A stretch of 24,334 bases of DNA. It comes from a virus. Below the pieces are notes generated by a model. That model did no database searches. It saw nothing but the letters and a program-made list of their open reading frames with translations, and was not told the DNA's origin. The position numbers and the translations under genes were made by a program. Below are positions 14,492-21,530 of this stretch, in pieces (within the stretch, counting starts at the first letter, position 1; the number at the start of each line of letters is the position of its first letter). The stretch is from positions 1 to 24,334 of IMG/VR virus record IMGVR_UViG_3300007346_000233; one strand, 5' to 3'.

Positions 14492-15206
14492 CGTTGCTAT
14501 TCTAGATGCAGATATCATTGCGTATAAGGCAGCGTGCTGGGCTGAAGCTCATAGTTCTTCTTTGTCGGATATCAAAGATAGACTATCCTTTGATGTTAAC
14601 TATTGGACTCCTCCGGGTTTGTCTAGACGTATGCTGGCATTTTCTTGTAGTAGGCAGGATAATTATCGTAAAGATTATTGGCCAAGCTACAAAGAGAATC
14701 GAACAGGTAAGCCAAGACCTAAGTTCTTAGAGGTCTGTCAAAGGATCCTTCAAGAAACAGAGCAGACCGTTGCCTTGCCTCGCCTTGAGGCAGACGATAT
14801 TGTAGGCATCGGTATGAGTTCTGGGACTATGGTTGGAGTCAGCCTTGACAAAGATCTTAAGTCTTGCCCTGGTTGGTACTGGAATCCAGAAAAGCTGGAC
14901 TTCCCTATTTATATTAACGAAATAACAGCTAATCTATGGTTTCATAAGCAATGGCTTATGGGCGATTCAACAGACCACATTCCGGGTATCCCTAAAGTTG
15001 GTCCTGTTAAGGCCCAAAAGTTATTGGACTCTGTAACCCACGTTAACTGGACTCCCCTAGTCTTACATGAATACGAAAAACGAGGCTTTGATCTGGACTA
15101 TTGTCTGGCTCAGGCCCGTTGTGTCCGTATCCTTCGAGATGGAGAGTGGGACAAGGAGGCCAAGGTCCACGTGCCTTGGTCTCCTTGCTGGGGCGTTAAC
15201 GCCTGA
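14469..15206 (+). CDS. 5'-3' exonuclease (T7 gp6-like, flap endonuclease family)
   Basis: 245 aa. Acidic metal-binding blocks of the family: ILDADIIAYKAA (D13, D15), SYKENRTGKPRPKF (arch region), LPRLEADDIVG, VSLDKDLKSCPG, and the helix-hairpin-helix block GDSTDHIPGIPKVGPVKAQKLL. In T7 this enzyme degrades host DNA and removes RNA primers. It is preceded by GGAGAAGAAG within the acidic tail of the kinase gene (23-base overlap). The end of the gene contains a 14-bp inverted repeat and the start of the second 26-nt repeat, whose palindrome runs up to the stop codon. Confidence 0.93.
   Translation: MKKTAMPDVAILDADIIAYKAACWAEAHSSSLSDIKDRLSFDVNYWTPPGLSRRMLAFSCSRQDNYRKDYWPSYKENRTGKPRPKFLEVCQRILQETEQTVALPRLEADDIVGIGMSSGTMVGVSLDKDLKSCPGWYWNPEKLDFPIYINEITANLWFHKQWLMGDSTDHIPGIPKVGPVKAQKLLDSVTHVNWTPLVLHEYEKRGFDLDYCLAQARCVRILRDGEWDKEAKVHVPWSPCWGVNA
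15152..15187 (+). promoter_or_regulatory. Strong 14-bp stem-loop inside the 3' end of the exonuclease gene
   Basis: CAAGGAGGCCAAGG (15152-15165) pairs over its whole length with CCTTGGTCTCCTTG (15174-15187), with one G-U pair, around an 8-base loop. No T-run follows; the next element, 3 bases later, is the GGCGTTAACGCC repeat. In the mRNA the stem would be very stable. It could be a processing signal (RNase III-like), a barrier protecting the upstream message, or part of the regulatory element that precedes the dUTPase gene. Confidence 0.7.
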
Positions 15207-15216
15207 GTCTAAGAGA
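15191..15216 (+). repeat. 26-nt direct repeat, copy 2 (candidate phage promoter)
   Basis: Identical to 2863-2888. The palindrome GGCGTTAACGCC occupies 15192-15203 and forms the last codons of the exonuclease gene. The rest covers the stop and leads into the gap before the dUTPase gene. This copy lacks the CTTAGA arm found upstream of copy 1 but has the 14-bp stem-loop instead. Being shared by two leader regions with strong ribosome sites, it is the best candidate for a recognition site of the phage RNA polymerase. Confidence 0.7.
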
Positions 15217-15240
15217 AACTAAGAACTAAGCTATACTAAG
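15208..15240 (+). repeat. Short direct repeats (A/T)CTAAG x4 in dUTPase leader
   Basis: TCTAAG at 15208 and ACTAAG at 15218, 15225 and 15235 give four near-identical hexamers in 33 bases, with spacings of 10, 7 and 10. They directly precede the AAAGGAGAG ribosome site. They may be protein-binding sites, or simply keep the leader unstructured. Confidence 0.5.
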
Positions 15241-15254
15241 CAAAGGAGAGACAC

Positions 15255-15758
15255 TTGAATAGCTATACTACTAATCATAATGAATATACAAATGAGTCTT
15301 CTGTAACAACCGAGAGCCAAGTATTCTACATGCCCTCGATTAAGATCTATACATATCCAGACGCTAAGATGCCAACGGTAAGCACCCAAGGTAGCGGTGG
15401 CTTGGATCTATTTGTATATGATTATAAGGTTGAAGATCATCAAACTACCGTCTTTACAGGCGCTCATGTGGAGATTCCCCTTGGGCACGTAGGCTTGGTA
15501 ATACCTAGGTCTTCGACTGGAACCAAGGGATTCCGTCTCAAGAATACGGTTGGTGTCATTGATGCTGACTACCGAGGCGAGATCCGCCTTGTATGTGATA
15601 GATTTGAGAACGAGGAAGATGTAGTAGAGGTGGGAGTAAAGATTGCCCAGCTCGTTATTCTTCCTGTATGTCCATTCCCCGTGGAGCAGGTATCAAGTCT
15701 TGAGGATTTAAGTGAAACAGAAAGAGGGGCTAATGGATTCGGTTCAACAGGACTTTGA
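15255..15758 (+). CDS. dut: dUTP diphosphatase (dUTPase)
   Basis: 167 aa from TTG 15255, chosen because AAAGGAGAG sits directly upstream. A later ATG (15330, residue 26) fits the usual N terminus (MPSIKIYTYPDAKMP) but lacks a ribosome site. All five trimeric-dUTPase motifs are present: GGLDLF (49-53 region), PRSSTGTKG (84-92), GVIDADYRGEI (100-110), KIAQLVILP and RGANGFGSTG (157-166). Motif 2 has PRSS where PRSG is usual. It removes dUTP and supplies dUMP. The end overlaps the reductase start. Confidence 0.93.
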   Translation: MNSYTTNHNEYTNESSVTTESQVFYMPSIKIYTYPDAKMPTVSTQGSGGLDLFVYDYKVEDHQTTVFTGAHVEIPLGHVGLVIPRSSTGTKGFRLKNTVGVIDADYRGEIRLVCDRFENEEDVVEVGVKIAQLVILPVCPFPVEQVSSLEDLSETERGANGFGSTGL

Positions 15759-17643
15759 TTATTCAGACGATTGGAGTGAGTTTAGTAAGTTCATCCATCT
15801 GAGTAAGTACTCAAGGTGGAATGAAGATAAGAGGCGGCGAGAGACTTGGGGCGAAACAGTAGACCGCTGGTGGGTTTGGCTCAATGAGCAGGCCGCTAAG
15901 AACGGCGTTACTGAAGTTCCGTCTTTCGTTAAGGATCTGGTCTATAAGCGAGAGGTCATGCCAAGTATGAGATCTCTAATGACTGCCGGTAAGGCAGCTA
16001 ACAGAGACAATACTTGCATCTTTAATTGTTCATATCTGGAGTTGGACTCCCCAATTGCATTAGCGGAGCTGCTGTATATTCTTATGAATGGTACAGGAGT
16101 TGGCTACAGTGTGGAGAAGCGGGTCGTTGATAAGTGGCCTGCTATTCCAGAGAACATTGAACGCAACGAGGGCCACTACCTTGTAGCCGGAGATAACAAG
16201 GCAGGCTGGGCGGACATGGTTAAGCAATTACTTAATTGTTTAATTAATGGAAAGCACCCTACATGGGAACTCCATAACATCCGCCCTGCTGGTGCTAGAC
16301 TTAAGACCTTCGGAGGGCGCGCATCTGGTCCCGAACCCCTAGAAGATTGTCTTCGGTTTATTACCAAGACAATCTATGGGGCAAGGGGCCGTAAGCTGCG
16401 TCCTATTGAAATCCATGACATGGCTTGTGTCATCGCTAATTCAGTCATCGTTGGCGGCGTGAGACGCTCGGCTATGATTAGTCTATCAGATCTTGACGAT
16501 CATGAGATGGCTAGAGCCAAGTCAGGGAACTGGTGGGAGAACCACTCCTACCGTTCCCTCGCCAATAACAGCGCAGTCTATGAAGAGAAGCCAGCAATGG
16601 ATGTCTTCATGGAGGAGTGGCTAAATATTTACCGCAGTTATAGTGGTGAAAGAGGTATCTTTTCCCGGCAAGCTGCTCGGCATTGTGCTAATCAGATTAA
16701 TCGAAACTCGGATCATTACTTTGGTACTAATCCCTGTGGTGAGATTACTCTACGGCCTATGCAGTTCTGTAACTTGTCTGAGGTTGTCTTGCGGCCTAAG
16801 GATGGCATCCGTGCGGTGTTTGATAAGGTAGAGGCAGCAACCATTATTGGGTGCATCCAAGCTACCTGCACGCACTTCCCCTATCTTCGAAAGAAGTGGC
16901 GGGACAATACCGAAGAGGAGGCGCTGCTTGGCGTCAGCCTTACCGGCATCTGTGACTACGAGCCGTCATACGGAGAGTTGCTTGACTACCGAGAAAAGGC
17001 TCATAACGTTGCTGCAGAGTGGAGCACAAAGCTCGGCATTAAGATGCCTGCTGCTATCACTACGGTGAAGCCCAGCGGTACTGTATCGTGCCTTGTTGAC
17101 TCTAGTTCCGGCATCCATGAGCGATGGTCACAATACTACATCCGGCGTGTCCGCATGGACCGCAAGGATCCTATGTGCCAAATGATGATGGATCAAGGTA
17201 TCCCCGGCGCTCCATGCGTCAACAATCCTGATAACACCTATGTCTTTGACTTTCCTATTGGAAGCCAAACACCAGTTAAGCATAAGTCGGCCAATGGTCA
17301 GCTTCGAACTTGGGGACTGGTAAAGGAAGGATACACTGATCACAATCCAAGTGTTACTATTACTTATCAACCACATGAGTATATGGAACTTGGAGCTGAG
17401 CTTTATGGTAATTACTGGGAGATTGCACAAGGACTTTCGTTCTTGCCAAAGTCTGAACACGTATACCAACAGGCTCCTTATGAATCCATTACAGCTGAAG
17501 AGTATGAGCAGCTAGCTAAGGCTATGCCTACGATGGACTGGTCTGCTCTCAGTAAATATGAAATGGAAGATAACACTAAGTCCAGTCAAGCATTCGCTTG
17601 CACTGGCGGTGCCTGCGAAATCGTAGACACTACTGAAGGTTAA
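15733..17643 (+). CDS. nrdJ: Adenosylcobalamin-dependent (class II) ribonucleotide reductase
   Basis: 636 aa from ATG 15733, which follows AGAGGGG; the in-frame ATG 15712 has no such site. It resembles the monomeric Lactobacillus-type triphosphate reductase. The active-site pattern is intact: C99 (CIFNCSY), C335 and E337 (NPCGEI), C346 (FCNLSE, the same 11-residue spacing as C408-C419 in L. leichmannii), and the C-terminal redox pair C623/C628 (CTGGAC). It makes dNTPs without oxygen or a second subunit but needs host cobalamin, and this type is common in marine podoviruses. The 26-base overlap with dut indicates coupled expression. A terminator follows directly. Confidence 0.94.
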   Translation: MDSVQQDFDYSDDWSEFSKFIHLSKYSRWNEDKRRRETWGETVDRWWVWLNEQAAKNGVTEVPSFVKDLVYKREVMPSMRSLMTAGKAANRDNTCIFNCSYLELDSPIALAELLYILMNGTGVGYSVEKRVVDKWPAIPENIERNEGHYLVAGDNKAGWADMVKQLLNCLINGKHPTWELHNIRPAGARLKTFGGRASGPEPLEDCLRFITKTIYGARGRKLRPIEIHDMACVIANSVIVGGVRRSAMISLSDLDDHEMARAKSGNWWENHSYRSLANNSAVYEEKPAMDVFMEEWLNIYRSYSGERGIFSRQAARHCANQINRNSDHYFGTNPCGEITLRPMQFCNLSEVVLRPKDGIRAVFDKVEAATIIGCIQATCTHFPYLRKKWRDNTEEEALLGVSLTGICDYEPSYGELLDYREKAHNVAAEWSTKLGIKMPAAITTVKPSGTVSCLVDSSSGIHERWSQYYIRRVRMDRKDPMCQMMMDQGIPGAPCVNNPDNTYVFDFPIGSQTPVKHKSANGQLRTWGLVKEGYTDHNPSVTITYQPHEYMELGAELYGNYWEIAQGLSFLPKSEHVYQQAPYESITAEEYEQLAKAMPTMDWSALSKYEMEDNTKSSQAFACTGGACEIVDTTEG

Positions 17644-17652
17644 CCCCCGTCT

Positions 17653-17689
17653 GAGAGGGATCCGGCTAACGCTGGGTCTCTCTCTTTTT
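17653..17689 (+). terminator. Intrinsic terminator after nrdJ
   Basis: GAGAGGGATCC (17653-17663) pairs fully with GGGTCTCTCTC (17674-17684), with two G-U pairs, around a 10-base loop and followed by TTTTT (17685-17689). It lies 10 bases after the nrdJ stop and separates the nucleotide metabolism block from the virion genes. Confidence 0.88.
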
Positions 17690-17707
17690 CTATTTTCGGA
17701 GAACACA

Positions 17708-17962
17708 ATGTCATATTTAAACATGGAGGCAATCTTTCAACGCCTCCGGTCAGGTATCGTTATGCTGTCACAAGGTGAACAGCGTACAGTATTAAACTAT
17801 CTTGTGGATCAAGTACATGAGCTTAGAGAACAAGTTGAAAGCCTTCGTCGATCCGAATCTACCGAAGGTCCTCAAGGAGAGGATAGCGAAGGTAGAGTAC
17901 GTCGAGGACGAAAGCCCAAGTCTTACCAGGGAGAAACTGGCGAGACGGCAGGGGATGCTTGA
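17708..17962 (+). CDS. Hypothetical protein, 84 aa, coiled coil plus AT-hook-like tail
   Basis: ATG 17708 is preceded by CGGAGAACACA, a good ribosome site just after the terminator. Residues 5-45 look like a helix that continues as a coiled coil (YLVDQVHELREQVESLRR). The tail is charged and Gly-rich with RVRRGRKPKS, similar to an AT-hook core, so DNA binding is possible (inference). No family recognised. Its last 146 bases overlap, in another frame, the gene starting at 17817. Confidence 0.75.
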   Translation: MSYLNMEAIFQRLRSGIVMLSQGEQRTVLNYLVDQVHELREQVESLRRSESTEGPQGEDSEGRVRRGRKPKSYQGETGETAGDA

Positions 17963-18014
17963 CACAATTGCCATCTTAGAAGCCATGGTACGTGATCAAG
18001 AAAGGAAGAAGTAA
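17817..18014 (+). CDS. Hypothetical protein, 65 aa, overlapping gene
   Basis: This frame begins within the 17708 gene and runs 52 bases past it, ending at 18014 where the next gene begins (TAATG). From ATG 17817 the product is helical and charged with well-formed hydrophobic spacing (MSLENKLKAFVDPNLPKVLKERIAKVEY, then LARRQGMLDTIAILEAMVRDQERKK). A weak GGA lies 8 bases before the ATG. Since the end outside the overlap also looks protein-like and is coupled to the next start, I consider it real. A shorter version from ATG 17955 is an alternative. Confidence 0.6.
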   Translation: MSLENKLKAFVDPNLPKVLKERIAKVEYVEDESPSLTREKLARRQGMLDTIAILEAMVRDQERKK

Positions 18015-19084
18015 TGCCTATCTTTATGAACGACCCTACCATGCGAGATGTACAATATCAAGTTGGTAGTTATCGAGATAGTTTTAGTTTAGCAGATTTA
18101 TTTACTAATAGACTATCATCTCGTATGTCTCAATTTGGTGAAGCAGCTAAGACTAAAACTATGGAACTTACATCTGGGTTTCAAGATTTTGGTTTAAAGG
18201 ATATTCGAGAAGAGCGTAGAGAAGCGGAAATCGGCAAAGCATCTGCTGAATCCGAAAAGGCTTTAGGCGCGCTTGCTCAAGCTAAACAAAGTCGAGGACC
18301 AATTACAAGTTTATCAAAGCTTGTACAAACTCGTCAACAAAAACTACAGAATTTACAGCGTGCTCGTAAATCACTAGAACGTGCTAAAGACATGTACAAA
18401 ATGACTGGCACTTCCTTTGAATATGATTTAACAGGGTACGATGTAAAAGCCCCAGAAGCTGCAGCATTTGAAACTCAGTTTGATCAAGCTATTGAACAAC
18501 GTAAACAACAATACGCTGAAATGTATGGCTTTGATTCGTTTGAAGACATGCCTGCAGATTATGCATCCGTTGGTGCTGTCGGGCCTCAAGGTCAATCACA
18601 AGAAAGTACAATTGGACAACGTGATATTATGGATATGATCATGTCTGATATGACAGGCATGGATTATTCCGATCTTGTTCGACTTAACACATGGACTCAA
18701 GAGGGCTATCAGCATTCAGGTGCTGGTTGGTATCAGCCTTACGCACAACAAGGTTTACAAGATTATACTGGCGATCAAATGGAAGCCCTAAAAACTTTCT
18801 ATGTTACGTCTAATCTTCAATCTTATGAAGCAGCAAGGAAAACTGCTGAACAAGAAGATCTGTTTAGACAGAAAGCAGCTAAGACTGCTAGAGAACAAAC
18901 CATTGCTGGTGGCAAGGCTTTAGAGAAGTCAGCTACTAAAAGCATTGGTCAATCTTTAGAAGATGTTCAATTACAAATTAGAGAGCTAGACACAGATTTT
19001 ATGAATAAACTCGGAGCCTTTACCGAAGGACCTCGTAAGAAAAAAGTACGAAGCGTTTCTTTCGACGAAGGCAGACCACAATGA
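18014..19084 (+). CDS. Hypothetical protein, 356 aa, probable virion-associated
   Basis: Unknown. The composition is Gln/Lys/Glu/Ala-rich with long predicted helices and coiled coils: residues about 60-130 with QTRQQKLQNLQRARKSLERAKDMY, and 270-345 with repeated AA-K/E patterns. Between them is a Tyr/Asp/Met-rich middle (TSFEYDLTGYDVKAP, MYGFDSFEDM, QRDIMDMIMSDMTGMDYSDL). There is no signal or membrane segment. The basic end (GPRKKKVRSV) could contact nucleic acid. Its position between the terminator and the portal gene suggests a virion or ejected internal protein (inference). AT-rich codon use differs from the capsid gene. Confidence 0.8.
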   Translation: MPIFMNDPTMRDVQYQVGSYRDSFSLADLFTNRLSSRMSQFGEAAKTKTMELTSGFQDFGLKDIREERREAEIGKASAESEKALGALAQAKQSRGPITSLSKLVQTRQQKLQNLQRARKSLERAKDMYKMTGTSFEYDLTGYDVKAPEAAAFETQFDQAIEQRKQQYAEMYGFDSFEDMPADYASVGAVGPQGQSQESTIGQRDIMDMIMSDMTGMDYSDLVRLNTWTQEGYQHSGAGWYQPYAQQGLQDYTGDQMEALKTFYVTSNLQSYEAARKTAEQEDLFRQKAAKTAREQTIAGGKALEKSATKSIGQSLEDVQLQIRELDTDFMNKLGAFTEGPRKKKVRSVSFDEGRPQ

Positions 19085-19096
19085 TAGGAGATAACT

Positions 19097-19435
19097 ATGG
19101 GTGGTGGTCCTACAATTGCAGGCGGTATGAGTGAAGAACAATACCGTAAACTACAAATGGAAGAACGAGCTTACATGGCGCAACAAGAAGAGCGTCAGAT
19201 GAAGCTTATGGGTGAAATGGAAGATAAGCGTCTAGCTAGAGAGCAAGCTGAAATTCAAAAGCAAGAACGTGTTCGTGCTAGAGAAGAAGAAGCTCTCGGT
19301 GAACTTGAAGCCGGTATCGGTGAAGAGGTCACTGGCCTGAAGACTGCAGAGGAAGAAGAGGACAAGGATATTGTCATGGACTTCTATGGTAGTTTAGCTA
19401 AGGGTCAAGACAATAAAGGGAGTAGACCGGAATGA
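19097..19435 (+). CDS. Hypothetical Glu-rich coiled-coil protein, 112 aa
   Basis: Preceded by TAGGAGATAACT at good distance. After a Gly-rich start (MGGGPTIAGGMSEEQ), residues 14-75 form an almost continuous Glu/Gln/Arg/Met helix with heptad-like spacing (YRKLQMEERAYMAQQEERQM and on), ending in an acidic region (TAEEEEDKD). I recall similar small proteins just before the portal gene in marine podoviruses, with unknown function. It overlaps the portal start by four bases (ATGA), so portal synthesis is probably coupled to it. A head-assembly or portal-associated role is inferred from position. Confidence 0.8.
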   Translation: MGGGPTIAGGMSEEQYRKLQMEERAYMAQQEERQMKLMGEMEDKRLAREQAEIQKQERVRAREEEALGELEAGIGEEVTGLKTAEEEEDKDIVMDFYGSLAKGQDNKGSRPE

Positions 19436-21051
19436 ATCTAGCAGGTGAACTTGAAAGCACCATTGCAGATCGTTTTTCGGAACTAGATATCAGACGAAGA
19501 TCTAAACTAGATCGAGCACGTGAATGTGCTATTCTTACTGTACCAAGTTTAATGCCACCCGAGAACTGGTCTGAGGAGTTTGAACTTCCTCAACCTTATT
19601 CTTCTGTTGGATCAAGAGGAGTCACAGCTCTAGCATCTCGTATGCTATCAGCTTTGATTCCTCTTAACGATCTACCATTCTTTACCTTTGCTCTTAAGAG
19701 TGGGGTAGAGCCTGAGGTAGAAGTTGGAACTCTCCTTGATTCTTTAGCAATGCAAGTCTATGATAAGATGAAGAGCAAGAACATCCGTGAGGCGTTCTTT
19801 CAAGCACTTCAAAGTCTTATTGTAGTTGGTGATATTGCTGTAAAGATCGAGGAAGACTTTACATTTAGGTGCATTAGGTTTGACCACTATGTTGCTATCC
19901 GTGACGTAGTAGGGGATCTAGTTGAGTTTATTCATTTAGAATTTATTCCCGATGAAACTCCACTCCCAGCTGACAGTCAAGAGACTTGGGGCTATGGATT
20001 GTGGAACCGCAATGGTTTTAAAACTATTTTCTGTCGTTATGTTTTAGACGAAGAAGGTAAATGGCATGGGCGTAAAGAAGACTTTGATGGTAACGTCATT
20101 GATGAAGGCGTCTACGAAGTCTTCCCTTATGCCGTGCTTCGATGGAACTCCGTGGTCAGTGAAAACTATGGGCGTTCTAAATGTGAAGAGATCTTTGGTG
20201 ATCTAAAGACTCTTGAAGCTTATACAGAAAGTCTTATCAATGGAATGGCAGCCGCCTCTACATTCTTCATGTCTGTGTCTCCAACAGGAGTTACAGAACT
20301 TACCGATCTCGCAACAGCTCAAAATGGAGAATGGGTTGCTGCTAGACAAGAAGATGTCTATGTTATTTCGCCTGCTCAAACAATCAATCCGCAAATTCAA
20401 CAGACACAGAACAGTGTAGAGATGATGCGTCGAGAGATTGGCGAAGCCTTCTTAATGAACCGAGGTTCAATTAGAAACGCAGAGCGTGTAACTGCAACAG
20501 AAGTACGTATGATTGGTCAGGAATTAGAACAGGTCTTAGGCGGAGCGTTTAGCTCTATTGCTAGAGATCTTCTGGTTCCTGTTATTAAACGTACTATTTA
20601 CTTAATGGTAGAGGCTGGGGATATTGATCCTCGCCTATCACAAGACTTCTTTGATAGAGACGGTAGACTAACACTAGATATTGTTACTGGTCTACAAGCA
20701 CTTAGCAGAGATACAGAACTTCAGAAGCTTATGCAGATGGGCGAAATGATTCGTAACCTTCCGCAACAAGCTGTTCAACATTTCCGATTTGATGAATACG
20801 GCAAGGCTCTTATTTCAGCTCTTGGGTTTGATCCACGCAATTGGATTAAGTCACAAGGAGATCTTGATGAAGAGCGAGCTAAGATGATGCAAGAGCAAAC
20901 CCAAGCACAGGTAGCTGGCGCTGCGGGTCAAGGACTTGCTCAAGCTGCTGGTCAAGGTGTTGGCCAAGCGGCACAAGCCATGGCTCCACAGGTCATGGAA
21001 CAGATCATGACTGGTGGAGGCGCTCCTGTACAAGGAGGGCCGATGGGATGA
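19432..21051 (+). CDS. Portal protein (head-tail connector, T7 gp8-like)
   Basis: 539 aa, near the T7 gp8 length (536). The typical N-terminal part is present: helix, RRRSKLDRARECAILTVPSLMPPE, then SSVGSRGVTALASRMLSALIPLN with PFFTF. Further on are LRWNSVVSENYGRSKCEEIFGDLKTLEAYTESLINGMAAAS and the conserved RNAERVTATEVRMIGQELEQVLGGAFSSIARDLLVP. The C terminus is Ala/Gln/Gly-rich. Twelve copies would form the ring through which DNA is packaged and ejected. It overlaps the genes on both sides by four bases. Confidence 0.96.
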   Translation: MNLAGELESTIADRFSELDIRRRSKLDRARECAILTVPSLMPPENWSEEFELPQPYSSVGSRGVTALASRMLSALIPLNDLPFFTFALKSGVEPEVEVGTLLDSLAMQVYDKMKSKNIREAFFQALQSLIVVGDIAVKIEEDFTFRCIRFDHYVAIRDVVGDLVEFIHLEFIPDETPLPADSQETWGYGLWNRNGFKTIFCRYVLDEEGKWHGRKEDFDGNVIDEGVYEVFPYAVLRWNSVVSENYGRSKCEEIFGDLKTLEAYTESLINGMAAASTFFMSVSPTGVTELTDLATAQNGEWVAARQEDVYVISPAQTINPQIQQTQNSVEMMRREIGEAFLMNRGSIRNAERVTATEVRMIGQELEQVLGGAFSSIARDLLVPVIKRTIYLMVEAGDIDPRLSQDFFDRDGRLTLDIVTGLQALSRDTELQKLMQMGEMIRNLPQQAVQHFRFDEYGKALISALGFDPRNWIKSQGDLDEERAKMMQEQTQAQVAGAAGQGLAQAAGQGVGQAAQAMAPQVMEQIMTGGGAPVQGGPMG

Positions 21052-21311
21052 CCTTAAGTAAATCCGCTAAGTACTATAGATCAAACCCTAAAGCGCGTAA
21101 AGTTAAAAGCGAATATGATACTAAGTACCATAAGTCTCCATCTCGTCGTAAGTATCGTTCTGAACTTAATCAAGAGAACAGAAAGCGTGGAACCTACGGC
21201 AATGGAGACGGTAAAGATGTATCTCATACGCGCAAAGGTACTACTGTATTAGAAACACAATCTAAAAATAGAGCCAGACAAGGATCTGGCGGCAAACGCA
21301 AAAGGAAATAA
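21048..21311 (+). CDS. Conserved basic phage protein, 87 aa
   Basis: Very basic, polar protein with the pattern SKSAKYYRSNPKARKVKSEYDTKYHKSP, RRKYRSELNQENRKRGTYGNGDGKDVSH and TQSKNRARQGSGGKRKRK. I recall this as a small family widely found in marine T4-like and T7-like phages near capsid genes; its function is not known to me. The composition suggests binding to DNA or to acidic scaffold (inference). It starts four bases inside the portal gene end and is followed two bases later by the next gene. Confidence 0.85.
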   Translation: MTLSKSAKYYRSNPKARKVKSEYDTKYHKSPSRRKYRSELNQENRKRGTYGNGDGKDVSHTRKGTTVLETQSKNRARQGSGGKRKRK

Positions 21312-21313
21312 TA

Positions 21314-21529
21314 ATGGCAAAGTTTGATTATACTGGAGTTACTGCCGGTATTAGGGATAACGATTGGGAGACTTGGCTTGAAGCTGCTCCCCAAGATGTT
21401 GCTGACACTCTCGCTGGCATCGTTGGACTTACTGACGTAGGTACTGATGGCGATTGGGATGTTGTCAACGATTCTAACTATAATGAACTACTAACTCAAA
21501 CACGTGGTTTTTATAAGAAGGTGAAGTGA
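21314..21529 (+). CDS. Hypothetical protein, 71 aa
   Basis: Acidic, Trp-containing small protein (NDWETWLEAAPQDVADTLAGIVGL, then DGDWDVVNDSNYNELLTQTRGF) with no recognised family. It is preceded by AAAGGAAATAAT, a good ribosome site formed by the Lys/Arg-rich end of the gene before. The opposite charges of this protein and the previous one, both placed between portal and scaffold genes, make a joint role in head assembly possible (inference). Confidence 0.75.
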   Translation: MAKFDYTGVTAGIRDNDWETWLEAAPQDVADTLAGIVGLTDVGTDGDWDVVNDSNYNELLTQTRGFYKKVK

Positions 21530-21530
21530 A

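Noticed and set aside
17128-17469. Minus-strand open frame inside the reductase gene
   Set aside because: Lies entirely within an intact, motif-complete reductase on the plus strand; no ribosome site or leader, and all other genes are on the plus strand.
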